From NCBI RefSeq assembly GCF_900143055.1, contig NZ_FRCW01000008.1, forward strand, positions 1 to 64,000: DNA of 64,000 bases, in the 5' to 3' direction. Numbering within the stretch: the stretch's first letter is position 1; the number at the start of each line of letters is the position of its first letter. The notes beneath the pieces were generated by a model. That model worked only from the letters and a program-made list of their open reading frames with translations. It was not told the DNA's origin and did not search any database. The DNA comes from Fibrobacter sp. UWR3 (GTDB taxonomy: Bacteria; Fibrobacterota; Fibrobacteria; Fibrobacterales; Fibrobacteraceae). Shown here piece by piece: positions 27,235-37,700 of this stretch. Made by a program: the position numbers and the translations under genes.

Positions 27235-27304
27235 CCTGTTTCCTTTGTTCGAGACTATTTAAAAATCTGAACATCCCAAAACGGGACGGAAAGATAGAAT
27301 ACTC

Positions 27305-27333
27305 TGACAAACTTGTCAATAACGGACAAAATA
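27305..27333. promoter_or_regulatory. Palindrome plus half-site upstream of the secretion operon
   Basis: TGACAA-AC-TTGTCA at 27,305-27,318 is a perfect dyad. Immediately next to it AATAACGGACAAAATA (27,318-27,333) matches, at 15 of 16 positions, one arm of the near-palindrome at 27,461. Confidence 0.45.
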
Positions 27334-27378
27334 GCGTTATGTTGTTTTTGTATTTGAGAACAACTTGCGTGGGTGTAT

Positions 27379-27401
27379 CTTGTAAAAGATAATTTTACAA
27401 G
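27379..27401. promoter_or_regulatory. 9-bp perfect inverted repeat in the divergent region
   Basis: CTTGTAAAA (27,379-27,387), 5-nt spacer, TTTTACAAG (27,393-27,401). It lies midway between the two divergent genes and has no T run, so it fits a regulator site better than a terminator. Confidence 0.45.
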
Positions 27402-27460
27402 GGTTGCTAAATGTTTGTCGGGGATAGAGATAGTAAGTGTTGTATACTTTTTGTAATAAA

Positions 27461-27493
27461 TATTTTGTCTGTTATTTAATAACGAACAAAATA
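27461..27493. promoter_or_regulatory. 33-nt near-palindromic candidate operator
   Basis: Arms TATTTTGTCTGTTATT (27,461-27,476) and AATAACGAACAAAATA (27,478-27,493) match as reverse complements at 14 of 16 positions around a central T. A third copy of the half-site is at 27,318. It lies about 50 nt before the DUF3467 start. The 308-nt region 27,235-27,542 contains no gene and is AT-rich. Confidence 0.55.
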
Positions 27494-27542
27494 ATTTACT
27501 AAAATTACAACAAAATAACAAAAACCATATTGGAGATTTTAT

Positions 27543-27854
27543 ATGCCCGAAAACAAGAAAGCCCAGAATGAACAGCCCGAAGTCGTGTGGAACGATTCCA
27601 ACATGAAGAGCCTTTACGTGAACGCCACCAACGTGGTGGGCGGCCGCGAAGAAATCATGATGCTCCTTGGCCTGAACCAGGCATGGAGCATGGGGCAGGG
27701 CAAGGTGAACGTGGATATCGCCGAACGCGTGGTGATGACCCCGTACACCGCAAAGAGGCTCGCCATCATGCTCGCCGCGACGCTCAAGGCCTACGAGGCC
27801 AAGTTCGGCCCGGTAGACATCGGCGTAGCCAAGGCAACGGCCAAGAAGGCCTAA
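27543..27854 (+). CDS. DUF3467 family protein
   Basis: 103 aa. The core (YVNATNVVGGREEIMMLLGL, VNVDIAERVVMTPYTAKRLAIMLAATLKAYEAKFG) matches the small DUF3467 family, including the PYTAKRL-type motif. Function of the family is unknown; the small basic, soluble protein is cytoplasmic. GGAG 7 nt before the ATG supports this start. It is divergent from the secretion operon across the dyad-rich intergenic region. Confidence 0.8.
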   Translation: MPENKKAQNEQPEVVWNDSNMKSLYVNATNVVGGREEIMMLLGLNQAWSMGQGKVNVDIAERVVMTPYTAKRLAIMLAATLKAYEAKFGPVDIGVAKATAKKA

Positions 27855-27879
27855 GTCTCTCTAGGATAACGAGTTTAGG

Positions 27880-27904
27880 CGGCTACCGGCGGCAGCCGTT
27901 TTTT
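27880..27904 (+). terminator. Intrinsic terminator after the DUF3467 gene
   Basis: CGGCT / AGCCG stem with a 9-nt GC-rich loop, then six T residues. Confidence 0.7.
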
Positions 27905-28024
27905 CTGCATCCGCTTGGAAAATATATTTTTACAGTGCGCGTTGCGGACAAATTCCTGGAAATAATTCTTTTGTACGAAATTTTTATTATATTTTCTTCG
28001 GTGCTTCAAAACAGGAGAACGAAA

Positions 28025-29191
28025 GTGAAAATGGTGAAAAAGATTGGTTCGATGAGTGTTTTTGCTCTCGCAATGCTTGCTTTTTCGGCGTGCGATGATA
28101 CCTCTTCGGCAAGTTCGGATGAAACGGATGCTTCTAGTTCGTCTGTAGAATCGTCGGATTCCGACGATTCTTCGTCTTCGGTCAGTGAAAAATCATCTAG
28201 CAGTGATGTGAAATATAGCAGTTCTGTAAAAGATAATCCTATTTCGGTTGATTCTAAAAGTTCTAGTTCTGTTAAATCATCCTCATCGATTTCGGTCGGG
28301 AGTTCGTCAAGTAGTAAGAAAATAGATTCTAGTTCGTCTGTAGTCTCGTCATCAAGCAAAATACAGAGTAGTAGTTCTAAAAGGTCGTCTTCTTCGAGTA
28401 TAGCCTCTAGTAGTAGTTCCGTAAAATCGTCGTCATCGAGTGTAAAATCTAGTAGTTCTGTTGTTTCGTCTTCCAGTAAGGATGTTGCGTCTAGCAGTAG
28501 TGAATATGTGCCGTTTGATCATACTGTGACTTTGGGGGAAATGAGGGATGAGTATAAAAAGTTTACGGATGAACGCAATGGCCGCAGTTACTACTACATT
28601 ACGATAAGGGGCAAGAACTCTAAGGGAGAGGCAGACTCCGTGACCGTAATGGCCGAGAACCTCAATATCGGCAAAATGATTACATATGTAAAGGATCAGG
28701 CTGACGATACGTTAATCGAGCGTTACTGCTACGATAGGGATACCACAAATTGTGACCGCTACGGGGGGCTCTACCAGTGGGCCGAGATGATGCAGTTGCC
28801 GAGCCGTTGCAATACTGAAAGTTGTGCTGACCTTATTCAGGAAAATCATCAAGGAATCTGTCCGGATGGCTGGCGGCTCTTGACCCAGGAAGATTTTTAC
28901 ATTGTGCTTCATGCCGACGGCAATACGCATGGAATTGCGGGGGTTCGATCCTCGTATGGATTTAACGGGTTCAATTCCACCGGCTATTCCCTCGTCGGCG
29001 CCGGGTACGTATGGGATCGCAGACTTTCTAGTATTAATGAGGGGACATATTGGTTTTATCCTGAGGAAAATGCAGAAAATCCAGATGCAAAAGCAGCAGC
29101 AGCAGCAGCAGGTGCTCAATTAAGCGATCTTATTGTAACTAAAGCTTCTAAGTTGAACGGCTTCTCTGTTCGCTGTGTAAAAATGGATTAA
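28025..29191 (+). CDS. FISUMP-domain lipoprotein with long poly-Ser linker
   Basis: 388 aa. The GTG at 28,025 has AGGAG 7 nt upstream; ATG 28,031 is a weaker alternative. Lipobox FSAC, then about 135 residues composed mostly of Ser with Lys, Asp and Val (SSSSVKSSSSSVKSSS type), then one FISUMP domain (ITIRGKNSKGEADSVTVMAENLNIG, YCYDRDTTNCDRYGGLYQW, GICPDGWRLLTQEDF, GFSVRCVKMD). Near the end is a run of Ala from GCA repeats. It lies directly before the giant RTX gene on the same strand. Confidence 0.85.
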   Translation: MKMVKKIGSMSVFALAMLAFSACDDTSSASSDETDASSSSVESSDSDDSSSSVSEKSSSSDVKYSSSVKDNPISVDSKSSSSVKSSSSISVGSSSSSKKIDSSSSVVSSSSKIQSSSSKRSSSSSIASSSSSVKSSSSSVKSSSSVVSSSSKDVASSSSEYVPFDHTVTLGEMRDEYKKFTDERNGRSYYYITIRGKNSKGEADSVTVMAENLNIGKMITYVKDQADDTLIERYCYDRDTTNCDRYGGLYQWAEMMQLPSRCNTESCADLIQENHQGICPDGWRLLTQEDFYIVLHADGNTHGIAGVRSSYGFNGFNSTGYSLVGAGYVWDRRLSSINEGTYWFYPEENAENPDAKAAAAAAGAQLSDLIVTKASKLNGFSVRCVKMD

Positions 29192-29220
29192 TCTAAACAA
29201 AGAATTTTAACAAAAAAATC

Positions 29221-29239
29221 GGGCTGTCTTGAACAGCTC
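29221..29239 (+). promoter_or_regulatory. Leader hairpin before the giant gene
   Basis: GGGCTGT, 5-nt loop, ACAGCTC (one G-U pair), 12 nt before the ATG at 29,252. Could affect translation of a very costly protein or be a weak terminator of the FISUMP gene; no T run. Confidence 0.3.
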
Positions 29240-29251
29240 GCTGGGGTTGAC

Positions 29252-32200
29252 ATGTCTAAAAAGATCAACAAGAAGAAAAATGCTCGCAACAACTTCAAAG
29301 TCGAGGCCCTCGAGCCGCGACTGATGATGGATGCCGAACCGCTGGACCCGGCGCTCGAATCGAACCTCGACATACAGCAGTTTGACTCGTATGTGGAGCA
29401 AATCGGGAGCCTCTCGGAAGACATTGGTGACAAGGCTGTCGCTTCTCTTGGACAGTTTGACAAGATTGATTTTACCCAGTTTCACCTGGCGGATAAGGCC
29501 AATGCTGCCATTGAATTTGTCGGCGATTCCGCGGAACAACTCAAGTCCGTTTTTGCAGACAAGGTAAACACTACTCTTGGAAACGCCCTCAAGGATCTTG
29601 AAAAGAAATACTACGTAGACGAAGTGACGCTCGAAGAAGGGAAAATCAAGCTTGCTGATTTTGTCCAGAATTATGTTGCCGAAAATGCAGAAGGCACCGG
29701 CCTGACTTTCGCAGTCGAAGGTTCCAAACTTGTCGTCAATTACGACATTGAATACGCCAAGAACATCACCGACATGGGCTTCGACTTGGCCGAAGGGAAA
29801 CTTGAACTTACAAGCGAGGGAACAGCCCTCAATACGTCGGCCAAGTTCAAGGCCGTTATCGATCTGGACAAGGGTGGAAACGGTATAATCCTGGACGAAA
29901 CTTCCGACGTCGGTGATTTTGCCGTATCCGTTGAAGAACTGAAGATCTCCGTGGACAACCTTGGCATGAAGGCAAAATTCATGAACGTTGTGCTTGAGGA
30001 GGTCGACAAGGAGGGCGAAGATGGCCCCGACCTGAGCATTAGCTACGCTTCCGGTTCAGATGTCAGCCAGAGTGTCAATCTGGAATTCGGACTTGCCAAT
30101 TCCGGTGAACTGCCGTTCGAATTCAAGGATGGAGAACTGTTGACTCTCGCAACTGTTGATGGGACACTTGAGGCGAGTATCCCGGATATCCAGATGAAGG
30201 AAGGGTCTGAGGTCTGGAAAGGAGTGTTCAACAACGGCTCCATCGGAAATCTCCCCTTTATTGGTGAATCGACCTTTGGTGTAGGCTCACAGAAATACAC
30301 TTTGCCGCAGTTGGTCGAAAAAGTCAATGACCTGTGGACCAAGGTCTCCATTGCATTGACCAGCACTGTCGAACCCGTGCAGTTCTACAAGGATAGAGTC
30401 CAGTTGAATTTGAGCTCACTAAGGGAAAATCTCCAGATTATCCTTGGTGACTCGTATGGGGAATGGACTGAACTCCTGGATAAATTGATGGTGAAGGCTG
30501 TTGGGAATGGCAACGAGTTCTATTCGCTTATCGGCGAACCGACAGAAGCCCTGCATTTGATGAATCTGAAGGATGAAGCTGTGCTTTCCTTCGTGATTGC
30601 TCCGAAAAGTCTCTCGTTGGAATCTCTTGATATCGGGCTCACATCACTCGAGGGCCTCTCTGCCGATATCGCCCTTGCATTTAATGTGAAGGTGAATGTC
30701 AAGGATGATTCTTCTATTTCTTTTGCGGAAGTATCCTTGGATGATTTTTCTCTGAAAATGGGTGCATCCTTGACCGATTCCAACTGGGGCCCGGTGCAAC
30801 TGAATGGCGTAAAATTCAACTATGACGTAAAGATTGATAGCGATAATGACCTGCAACAGAATGTCGCTTTCGATTATGAAAGTGTCGACCTGGTTGTCAA
30901 TGGCAATACTCTGTATAGTTCCGCTAGCGGCTCTATTACATGCGCTAATCCCGGCACGGATGAGCAAAAGTGGAGCCTGTATTTGGATAAGGGAATTGTC
31001 GGTGACCTGCCGTTTGTTTTTGAAGAAAGTGAGGTGACATTCTCCAAGGTGGATGGTGTTGTTACACCAAAACTGCCGGAATTTGACCTTAGAGAGTCGT
31101 TCTCGCTAGAGAATGCCGTAAGCCTTCTTTCTTCCGTGAAAATTCCGTTTATCAATAGTGATATTACGGAAAAAATAACGAGTTTATCTTCTTGCTGGAA
31201 TAAAATTGTTATGGCTATCCAGGGGGCAATGGAGCAGGGCAGTGATGTTGTCACAATCAGTTGCGAAAAGCTCTCTGCATTGCTTGCACAATTTGATAAA
31301 GACGAGACTGTAAAATCGGCGCTTCGTGAACTTGACCTGAAGTATGGTGAAAATTCGTTTAATTTGCTTGCCGACAATGATGACGATTTGACAATACAAC
31401 TGAAGGAAAATGCGGATAATGTGTTTGCCTTGGAATTCAAGGTTAATAGCGAGACCTTGAGTGATAGGCTCGATTTCGGAGTGCTCGAACTTGATGATGT
31501 CGCAATGGACATTGCTTTTTCGATGAATGTCAAGGTGCATGTGGCTAAGCCGGGAGATGAACTGCAGGCAAACATCTGTGAAGTTACTCTGGATGAAGCC
31601 TCTGTGCATCTCACAAAGTCCGATATTACACATGAACATGAACTTGAATTTGGAAAGTTCAAGGTAGATATTAAAGAAGGTAATCTTGATTTGGGTATCA
31701 AAATAGATTCCCAAATGAAGGTTTCCTTCGATGAAAATTCTGGGATTGATTTGGAGAACTTCAAAATTTCGTTCGAATCGTTTGAAGTAGATAATCTCAA
31801 TTCTAGTATTGTATGCAACGCAAGTGAAGACGGTTCACAGGTCTGGTCTCTTGACTTAAGTAGCATTAAAGGCGAATTAAATGATTGGCCTATTACAATA
31901 AGTGATTCTGCGCTGAAAGTGTGTTGTGATAAGGGTGAGTGGAAATTTGAAGTTCCGTCGTTTGAGTGGAATGACAGTTTCTCTATCGTTAACAGCTTAA
32001 ATACACTGTTGGATGGGCTGTTGGTAGAATTGCCGGAATCCTTCAATCTTGACATTCCGCTGGGGGGAGACTCCACTGTTAAGCTTTCTAATGTCGCTGA
32101 GGTGATAAATGAAAGCTTTTTGGACACGTTTGTTCTTATAAATAACGCTAATAGTGCTTTTGACGTTGATAAGCAATTGCTTACGTTGGACTTGAGTAGC

Positions 32201-34759
32201 TTGAAGCTGAACGAAAATCAGAAACAAATTCTTGACAAACAGAAACAAATTCTTTCTTCGCTGGAAATTTCTGTTGCTGGTGGGGAGGTTGCTAATCTTT
32301 TAGATAATGATTCTGCGGATAAACCAGTCGAATTGCCCCCTGACAAACATACAATTTTGTTGAGTTTTGTTCCAAATTTCGGACAAATTTATGAACTTGA
32401 TTTAGGATTTACAAAACTGAAAGAGATCGACATCTCCGCGAAATTTAATGTTGAGATTACTTTAACGATTGACGATGAGGGAAATTGTACTTATGAAGTT
32501 GATGTTCCTGATTATGCGCTAGATTTCTACTTCTCGCAAGGAGATATAAAGTTCGGCATTATTGGTGGAAGCTTCAATTGGGGTTCGTTTAGCTCTATCC
32601 AAGATTTTTCGATGAAAAGTGTGCTAGAGGCGATAGGTGCTATTCCGTTTGTCAATGATTTTGTTAATAAAGAAATTCAAGTTGCGGATGCTCGCCTTAG
32701 TTTGAATGACGCACTGGACAAAGTGAACGATTCCCGGAAATTGATTGCCTTTGTGCTGGGGGATGCCCTTACGTTCGGTGAAGGCGATTCCCTGACTTTG
32801 AATGTCGAAGCCTTAAAAAACAACCATTTTTTAAATGATAAAATTAATGATATTAAGTCGTTCTTTGCTTCTGTAGAATTGGTCTATGGAACGGGAGATG
32901 AAGATATAATTGATCTTCTTGAACTTAATGAAATTGCAGAATCGCCGATAGCCTTGAATGGGACTGATTTGCATGTCGCCTTCAAATTGAGTCTTGGTAA
33001 CCAAACTCTTGATTTGAAGCTTTTCAAGTTGGACCAAACGGAGTTTGGACTTACTCTTGATTGCTCGCTGGAAATTGAAAACAAAGAAAACAAGGCGTTC
33101 ATCAAAAAGATAGATGTGAGCAGTGTTGGACTGGATGCTGAGTGCGATGAAATATCTCTGAATGTCGGTGCAGCTTCTGCGACGTTGAGTGGTTGCAACT
33201 TTAACGTCTCGGCGAGTCTTGAAGATGAAAGCGTTTCGCCTGAGATTAAACTTGCTTATGGTTCGGCGGATGTTGAAATCTTGTCTGAAACTCATAATAT
33301 TGTAGATCCCGGTGAATTTTTCTATAGTAACGGTGGATGGAATATTCCTGATGCCATAACCGGCCTTGTTGAAGGGTTCAATATAGGTGTAGATTTTTCT
33401 TTGGAATCGGCTCTCTCCGCACTGAAGAATATTTCAAACCTTCCGCTTGTAGAGGAAAAAATTCCGAATGTGTCGCAAATTGTCAAAAGTTTGGATGAAA
33501 AATGGAACCCCATACTTCAGAGTATTCGTTCTGCGGTTAATGAGGGAGAACTGAAACTTGAGGAGTTGCGGGGAAAGATTACAGTTATTTCGGGTATAGG
33601 GGATGTCCTGAGTGGATTGGTTGTGAACGGCAATGATCTGTTGTCGGGTGCCGGTTCCGATGAAGGGCTTGATTTGTCTGGTTTGGGTGGAAAACTTGAA
33701 GTAACATTGGTGCCGAATATTGATTTGGCTGGGAACGACTTCACTTTTGACTTCTTGGGCAAAGATATTTGTTTGAAGCTTGATGCAAGCCTTGAAATTA
33801 CCCTTGAACTTGGTTTCGAAATCACAGAAGACAACAAGCCTTCGTTCGAAAGCCTCTCGCTTAAAAAGGCGACATTGAGTGTGACGGGATCTTTGGACGA
33901 AGGGGTAGAATTCTCTTTAGGCCTAGTTGGAGTGTCTTTTGCAGAAGCTTCGCTCGAGGTTAAACTTGAAGTCGGTGACTCTCCGGTAAAGGTTCCTGAG
34001 GTTTCTTTTGACTTGACAGGCACCGAACTCAAAGTTGGCGGTGTGGCAATAAAGCAATTTGAAAATTTAGAGTTTGGATACAAGCAGGGGACTGGAGAAT
34101 GGGAGATTCCCGATGAATTGAAACAATTCATGTCTTTCTCCGGCGAAAACATGGTGCAGCAAGTGCACATGTATTTGAATACATTGCAGACGGCTTTGCG
34201 CAATCTTGTCGAAAGCAAGACGAAACTCGACTTTTTGGATGGCTCGATTGATAAAGTTGTCGATATCTGTGATAAAGTCGAACAACTCGTATATGGATTT
34301 AGTGAAGGGACGGATGAATACGGTTTGTTGAAATGCGACGAAGGTCGTTATGTTGCCAATTTTGAAGGTGTCGACGACTTTGTGACAAAGTTTAATGATG
34401 CATGGGCGGAATTGTTCTTTCAAGGAGCGGAGGATGCTCCGACTGTTTGCTCCATGAGTTATGTTTATAAGGTTGATGGAGAGGAACCGATAGAGGTGGC
34501 ATTAAAGGAGGATGGTTCCTTTGATGGCTTGCCGGATGGAGCGGAGTTTATTGGCAATAGGCTGGTATTTAATCTGTCCTTCAATCTCGGTAAAGAATTC
34601 GAACTGAATTTCGCCAAGTCTCTTTCCAGTTTCGATGTGGCGAGCGTCTTGACTAGCGGCTACTTTCTGTCACAGGTGGAGCAGGCATTAAATTTACTGT
34701 CGATGTCAACTTTGCGTCTCCTGCAATACAGCCAGAAGAGAAAGCAAAGGGTGTTTTGA
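29252..34759 (+). CDS. Giant LEPR-XLL surface protein, N-terminal part (frame broken)
   Basis: 1,835 aa as it stands. A basic N-terminus (KKINKKKNARNN) leads into ALEPRLMMDA, the LEPR-XLL motif found at the start of many giant repetitive surface proteins; no classical signal peptide follows. The remainder is acidic and built from degenerate units of about 200-300 aa, each with beta-rich stretches (LDLGFTKLKEIDISAKFNVEITLTI) and a helical motif such as IPFINSDITEKITSLSSCWNKI. The last about 30 residues (LSQVEQALNLLSMSTLRLLQ onward) look foreign. The neighbouring frame carries the natural continuation, SVTGGAGIKFTVDVNFASP, so the real gene continues to 50,769 through one lost base near 34,664-34,667. 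Start: ATG 29,252 after GGGG. Confidence 0.85.
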   Translation: MSKKINKKKNARNNFKVEALEPRLMMDAEPLDPALESNLDIQQFDSYVEQIGSLSEDIGDKAVASLGQFDKIDFTQFHLADKANAAIEFVGDSAEQLKSVFADKVNTTLGNALKDLEKKYYVDEVTLEEGKIKLADFVQNYVAENAEGTGLTFAVEGSKLVVNYDIEYAKNITDMGFDLAEGKLELTSEGTALNTSAKFKAVIDLDKGGNGIILDETSDVGDFAVSVEELKISVDNLGMKAKFMNVVLEEVDKEGEDGPDLSISYASGSDVSQSVNLEFGLANSGELPFEFKDGELLTLATVDGTLEASIPDIQMKEGSEVWKGVFNNGSIGNLPFIGESTFGVGSQKYTLPQLVEKVNDLWTKVSIALTSTVEPVQFYKDRVQLNLSSLRENLQIILGDSYGEWTELLDKLMVKAVGNGNEFYSLIGEPTEALHLMNLKDEAVLSFVIAPKSLSLESLDIGLTSLEGLSADIALAFNVKVNVKDDSSISFAEVSLDDFSLKMGASLTDSNWGPVQLNGVKFNYDVKIDSDNDLQQNVAFDYESVDLVVNGNTLYSSASGSITCANPGTDEQKWSLYLDKGIVGDLPFVFEESEVTFSKVDGVVTPKLPEFDLRESFSLENAVSLLSSVKIPFINSDITEKITSLSSCWNKIVMAIQGAMEQGSDVVTISCEKLSALLAQFDKDETVKSALRELDLKYGENSFNLLADNDDDLTIQLKENADNVFALEFKVNSETLSDRLDFGVLELDDVAMDIAFSMNVKVHVAKPGDELQANICEVTLDEASVHLTKSDITHEHELEFGKFKVDIKEGNLDLGIKIDSQMKVSFDENSGIDLENFKISFESFEVDNLNSSIVCNASEDGSQVWSLDLSSIKGELNDWPITISDSALKVCCDKGEWKFEVPSFEWNDSFSIVNSLNTLLDGLLVELPESFNLDIPLGGDSTVKLSNVAEVINESFLDTFVLINNANSAFDVDKQLLTLDLSSLKLNENQKQILDKQKQILSSLEISVAGGEVANLLDNDSADKPVELPPDKHTILLSFVPNFGQIYELDLGFTKLKEIDISAKFNVEITLTIDDEGNCTYEVDVPDYALDFYFSQGDIKFGIIGGSFNWGSFSSIQDFSMKSVLEAIGAIPFVNDFVNKEIQVADARLSLNDALDKVNDSRKLIAFVLGDALTFGEGDSLTLNVEALKNNHFLNDKINDIKSFFASVELVYGTGDEDIIDLLELNEIAESPIALNGTDLHVAFKLSLGNQTLDLKLFKLDQTEFGLTLDCSLEIENKENKAFIKKIDVSSVGLDAECDEISLNVGAASATLSGCNFNVSASLEDESVSPEIKLAYGSADVEILSETHNIVDPGEFFYSNGGWNIPDAITGLVEGFNIGVDFSLESALSALKNISNLPLVEEKIPNVSQIVKSLDEKWNPILQSIRSAVNEGELKLEELRGKITVISGIGDVLSGLVVNGNDLLSGAGSDEGLDLSGLGGKLEVTLVPNIDLAGNDFTFDFLGKDICLKLDASLEITLELGFEITEDNKPSFESLSLKKATLSVTGSLDEGVEFSLGLVGVSFAEASLEVKLEVGDSPVKVPEVSFDLTGTELKVGGVAIKQFENLEFGYKQGTGEWEIPDELKQFMSFSGENMVQQVHMYLNTLQTALRNLVESKTKLDFLDGSIDKVVDICDKVEQLVYGFSEGTDEYGLLKCDEGRYVANFEGVDDFVTKFNDAWAELFFQGAEDAPTVCSMSYVYKVDGEEPIEVALKEDGSFDGLPDGAEFIGNRLVFNLSFNLGKEFELNFAKSLSSFDVASVLTSGYFLSQVEQALNLLSMSTLRLLQYSQKRKQRVF

Positions 34760-37700
34760 CTGCGTTGCCGGATGAGAATAAAAAATATACCGTATTTGCG
34801 CTTGATGATTCAAAAGTCAACATTGAATCGGAATTGAATATCGAGGTTGTCAAGCAGGGTGAAGGTTCGGAATTGGCGACTGTGAATGTTAAAGCCGGAC
34901 CGTTGACTGATGGACAGCTTTCCTCGTCTAAAGAAAATGATTTAAAAGCTGAGCTGACAAGTACCAATCGCATTTGTTTGACCAGTGAACAAAAATTTGA
35001 ATTTGCGTCGTCCGCCGACGCAAAGGCGTTTGCTGAACTGAAACTTTCTAGCGCAAATCTACAGACCTGTTTCGAAGCCAAAGTTTCTGATAATAAGGTT
35101 GTGCTGTATCTTGTCGGTAGAGAAGATTCTAGTGAAGACAAAGCCGCTTTGACAATAAACCTGTCTGTAATGGACGGCTTTGATAATGCTGAAGATAAAA
35201 TTGCGTTTGTCAATGAATGCTTCTCGCTTCAGAGCAACAACGATAAGCCGTTGAATTTTAGCAACGACGATAACCCGTTGAATTTTATATCCTTAACAGG
35301 TTCAGAAGTCTCCATTGCTGCCGGAAATTCCATAATGAATAAGTTCGGCCTGTACGTGGTCGACGTGATTATGGATGAGGATGGAAAATCTGTAACGTCC
35401 ATAAAGTTCGGTTGTGATGCGAGACGCCTGCAAAACTACGATGCATCTAAAAAAGACGAACAGGGCTTTAAGTTAACGAATGAAGGTGGCGCAACAACGT
35501 ATATGCGTATTTCCGAGGAATTGCGCGGAAATGGACTGGAAGGCTACAATGCGGGTGTTTCGCAGAAAGTTCTCTTGACGTTTAGTAAGGGAGGTGAATC
35601 AAAACAAGTTGAAACGAAGGTCGAAGCCTATACGTTAGAGGATTTGGCGGAAAAGCGTGTTCAAGAGCTGGAAGGTGAATTGAAGGACGTGGATGGCTCG
35701 GATTTAAGCGATTATTTCAAGGCCACATATACCAAGGTTACGGATGACCGCGATCAGTTTTTCCAGGTTATGATTGCTCCGATTAATGAAGCGGAAAATG
35801 TATTGGCTAACACCTTGAAAATTTTTGAAGGCTATCTAGAAGAAGATGATCTTAATGCTTGGAATGCAGAATATGAAAGCAAACCGGAAGAGGATGTTAT
35901 TAGTCGTCTTCAAAAAGTGCTAGATGATGATGTTTTGCAAGATAATAAAGGCTTGCTACATATTGTTGCTAAAGAAGGAAGTAATCATAAATATAAATTG
36001 GCCATTGAAGTTGTCCCCTTTACCAATACGGTCAAGGTGATTAACCGCGAGATAACGGTCAGTGTCGGTTCTACTAGCGTATCCGTTAATGTCGGTGATT
36101 GCGCGACGGTGTCGAGTGTCGCGAATGCGATAGAAGATGCTATCAAGGAAAATGTTTCCCTCGAGGGAAATGATATCTCCGTGTCGGTTGTCGGCAAGAA
36201 TATCGTGTTTACGAGTAATAACGATGTCAAGATTACTTGCGATGCATTAGGACGGTCGGAAGAGAAGCTGACAGACTTTGTCGTAAAGAGTTCTGACACT
36301 CCTATTGAAATCGATTTCGAAAGTGATGTGGGAACTATTGACGATAATACGACCATTGGTAGTGTAATTGGTAAAATTAATGAAAAGTTGAAAGATTGTG
36401 ATTTGTCTATTTGCTATAACGAAGAAGGTGCTGATGATAAGTATCTAGACCATCTTGAATTAGTCGGTGATAATCCGTTCAGCATTGAAAACATCGGAAC
36501 CAGCATTATTTTAAAGCAACTCGGTTTTTCGGATGCCGTGGCGGTGAAGGGGGCCGACGGTAAATACCGGATTTTCGGCTCTGCCTTGTCGGGCATGGAT
36601 TTTTCCAAGGCATTCTCGTTGAAGGGAGTTTCTGTCTATGCGAATATGAATCTGTCGTTGGGGACCCAGATCGAAGAGCTAAAGAATAATATTTCTTTTG
36701 TAGATAACGAAACAAAGAATGAACTTAAACTTGAATTTACTGACACTAATGTAAGGAATTACAATGTCGGCGGCTTCCTTGAAGTTGGGGATAAACATTA
36801 TAGAATTACCGATGTGCAAAATGGATATATTGCAGTTTCAAGAACATCTTATGAAGGTGAGGAACTGAGCGATGAAACCCCCAAGTCGTCGGATTTCTGG
36901 AAAAATGCTACATATGTAGCCAGTGCCAGCGCGTCGCTTGGTTTTGTCGGGATGGATGTTTTTGCATCGGGTAAAATTGGATTGAACGCTAATTTTGAGC
37001 TGGAAAAAACAGACGATCCTGAGGATGATAATTTCTTTGGTTTTAAAATCAAGGATACATCAAAAATTAATGTGACAGCCGGTGAAACCGAGGTTATTGC
37101 TGGTGAAATCGACGAACCGACTGGCGAAACAGAAGGTGATGCGGGTGGGGCGGAAGATGAAACCCCTAAAATGTTTGAATTGAATGCCTATGCCGATGTA
37201 TTTGGTTCTGCAACTAAACTTGCTACGGGAGAAATTGCTGTAATATCCGAGAACAAAAGTCTTCGCGTAAGTCCGGAGTTTGTGGTAACTGATGGTTATA
37301 AAGAAATTGTTGACCAGTTCAAGAACTTCTCTGTGGAACAATTGCTTGCCGTTTTGGACGGCCTTGTTACGCGACTTGCTTCGATTACGGAAAAAACGGA
37401 TGTCAAAATTCCTGTTATTAACAAATCGGTTAGTGACTTGGTCGATGTCACCAAAGATTTGCAGAAGGTGATTGCCGAAATGCGACAACAAAAGGTGACT
37501 TCTGTTCAGCAGTTTGTCAACTACATGAACAAGCACCTTGTTGATAGCAATTTTAGTAACGAAGATGGAGACCTGATCAAATTGCGGTATGAAAATGGGA
37601 ATCTTCTTTTCGATTTTAATATTGTGAAGGCGTTCTCTGTTAGGCATCGCTTTGATTTTGGAAGCTCAGCGATGGGCATTAATGGCAATACCAACCTGAA

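Noticed and set aside
29060-29120. GCA microsatellite in the FISUMP gene
   Set aside because: Six or so GCA codons in a row; too short and within frame, so an ordinary Ala run.
34655-34680. Programmed -1 frameshift
   Set aside because: Only TAC TTT CTG is found; the X XXY YYZ pattern is absent, so a simple indel is preferred, though recoding is not excluded.
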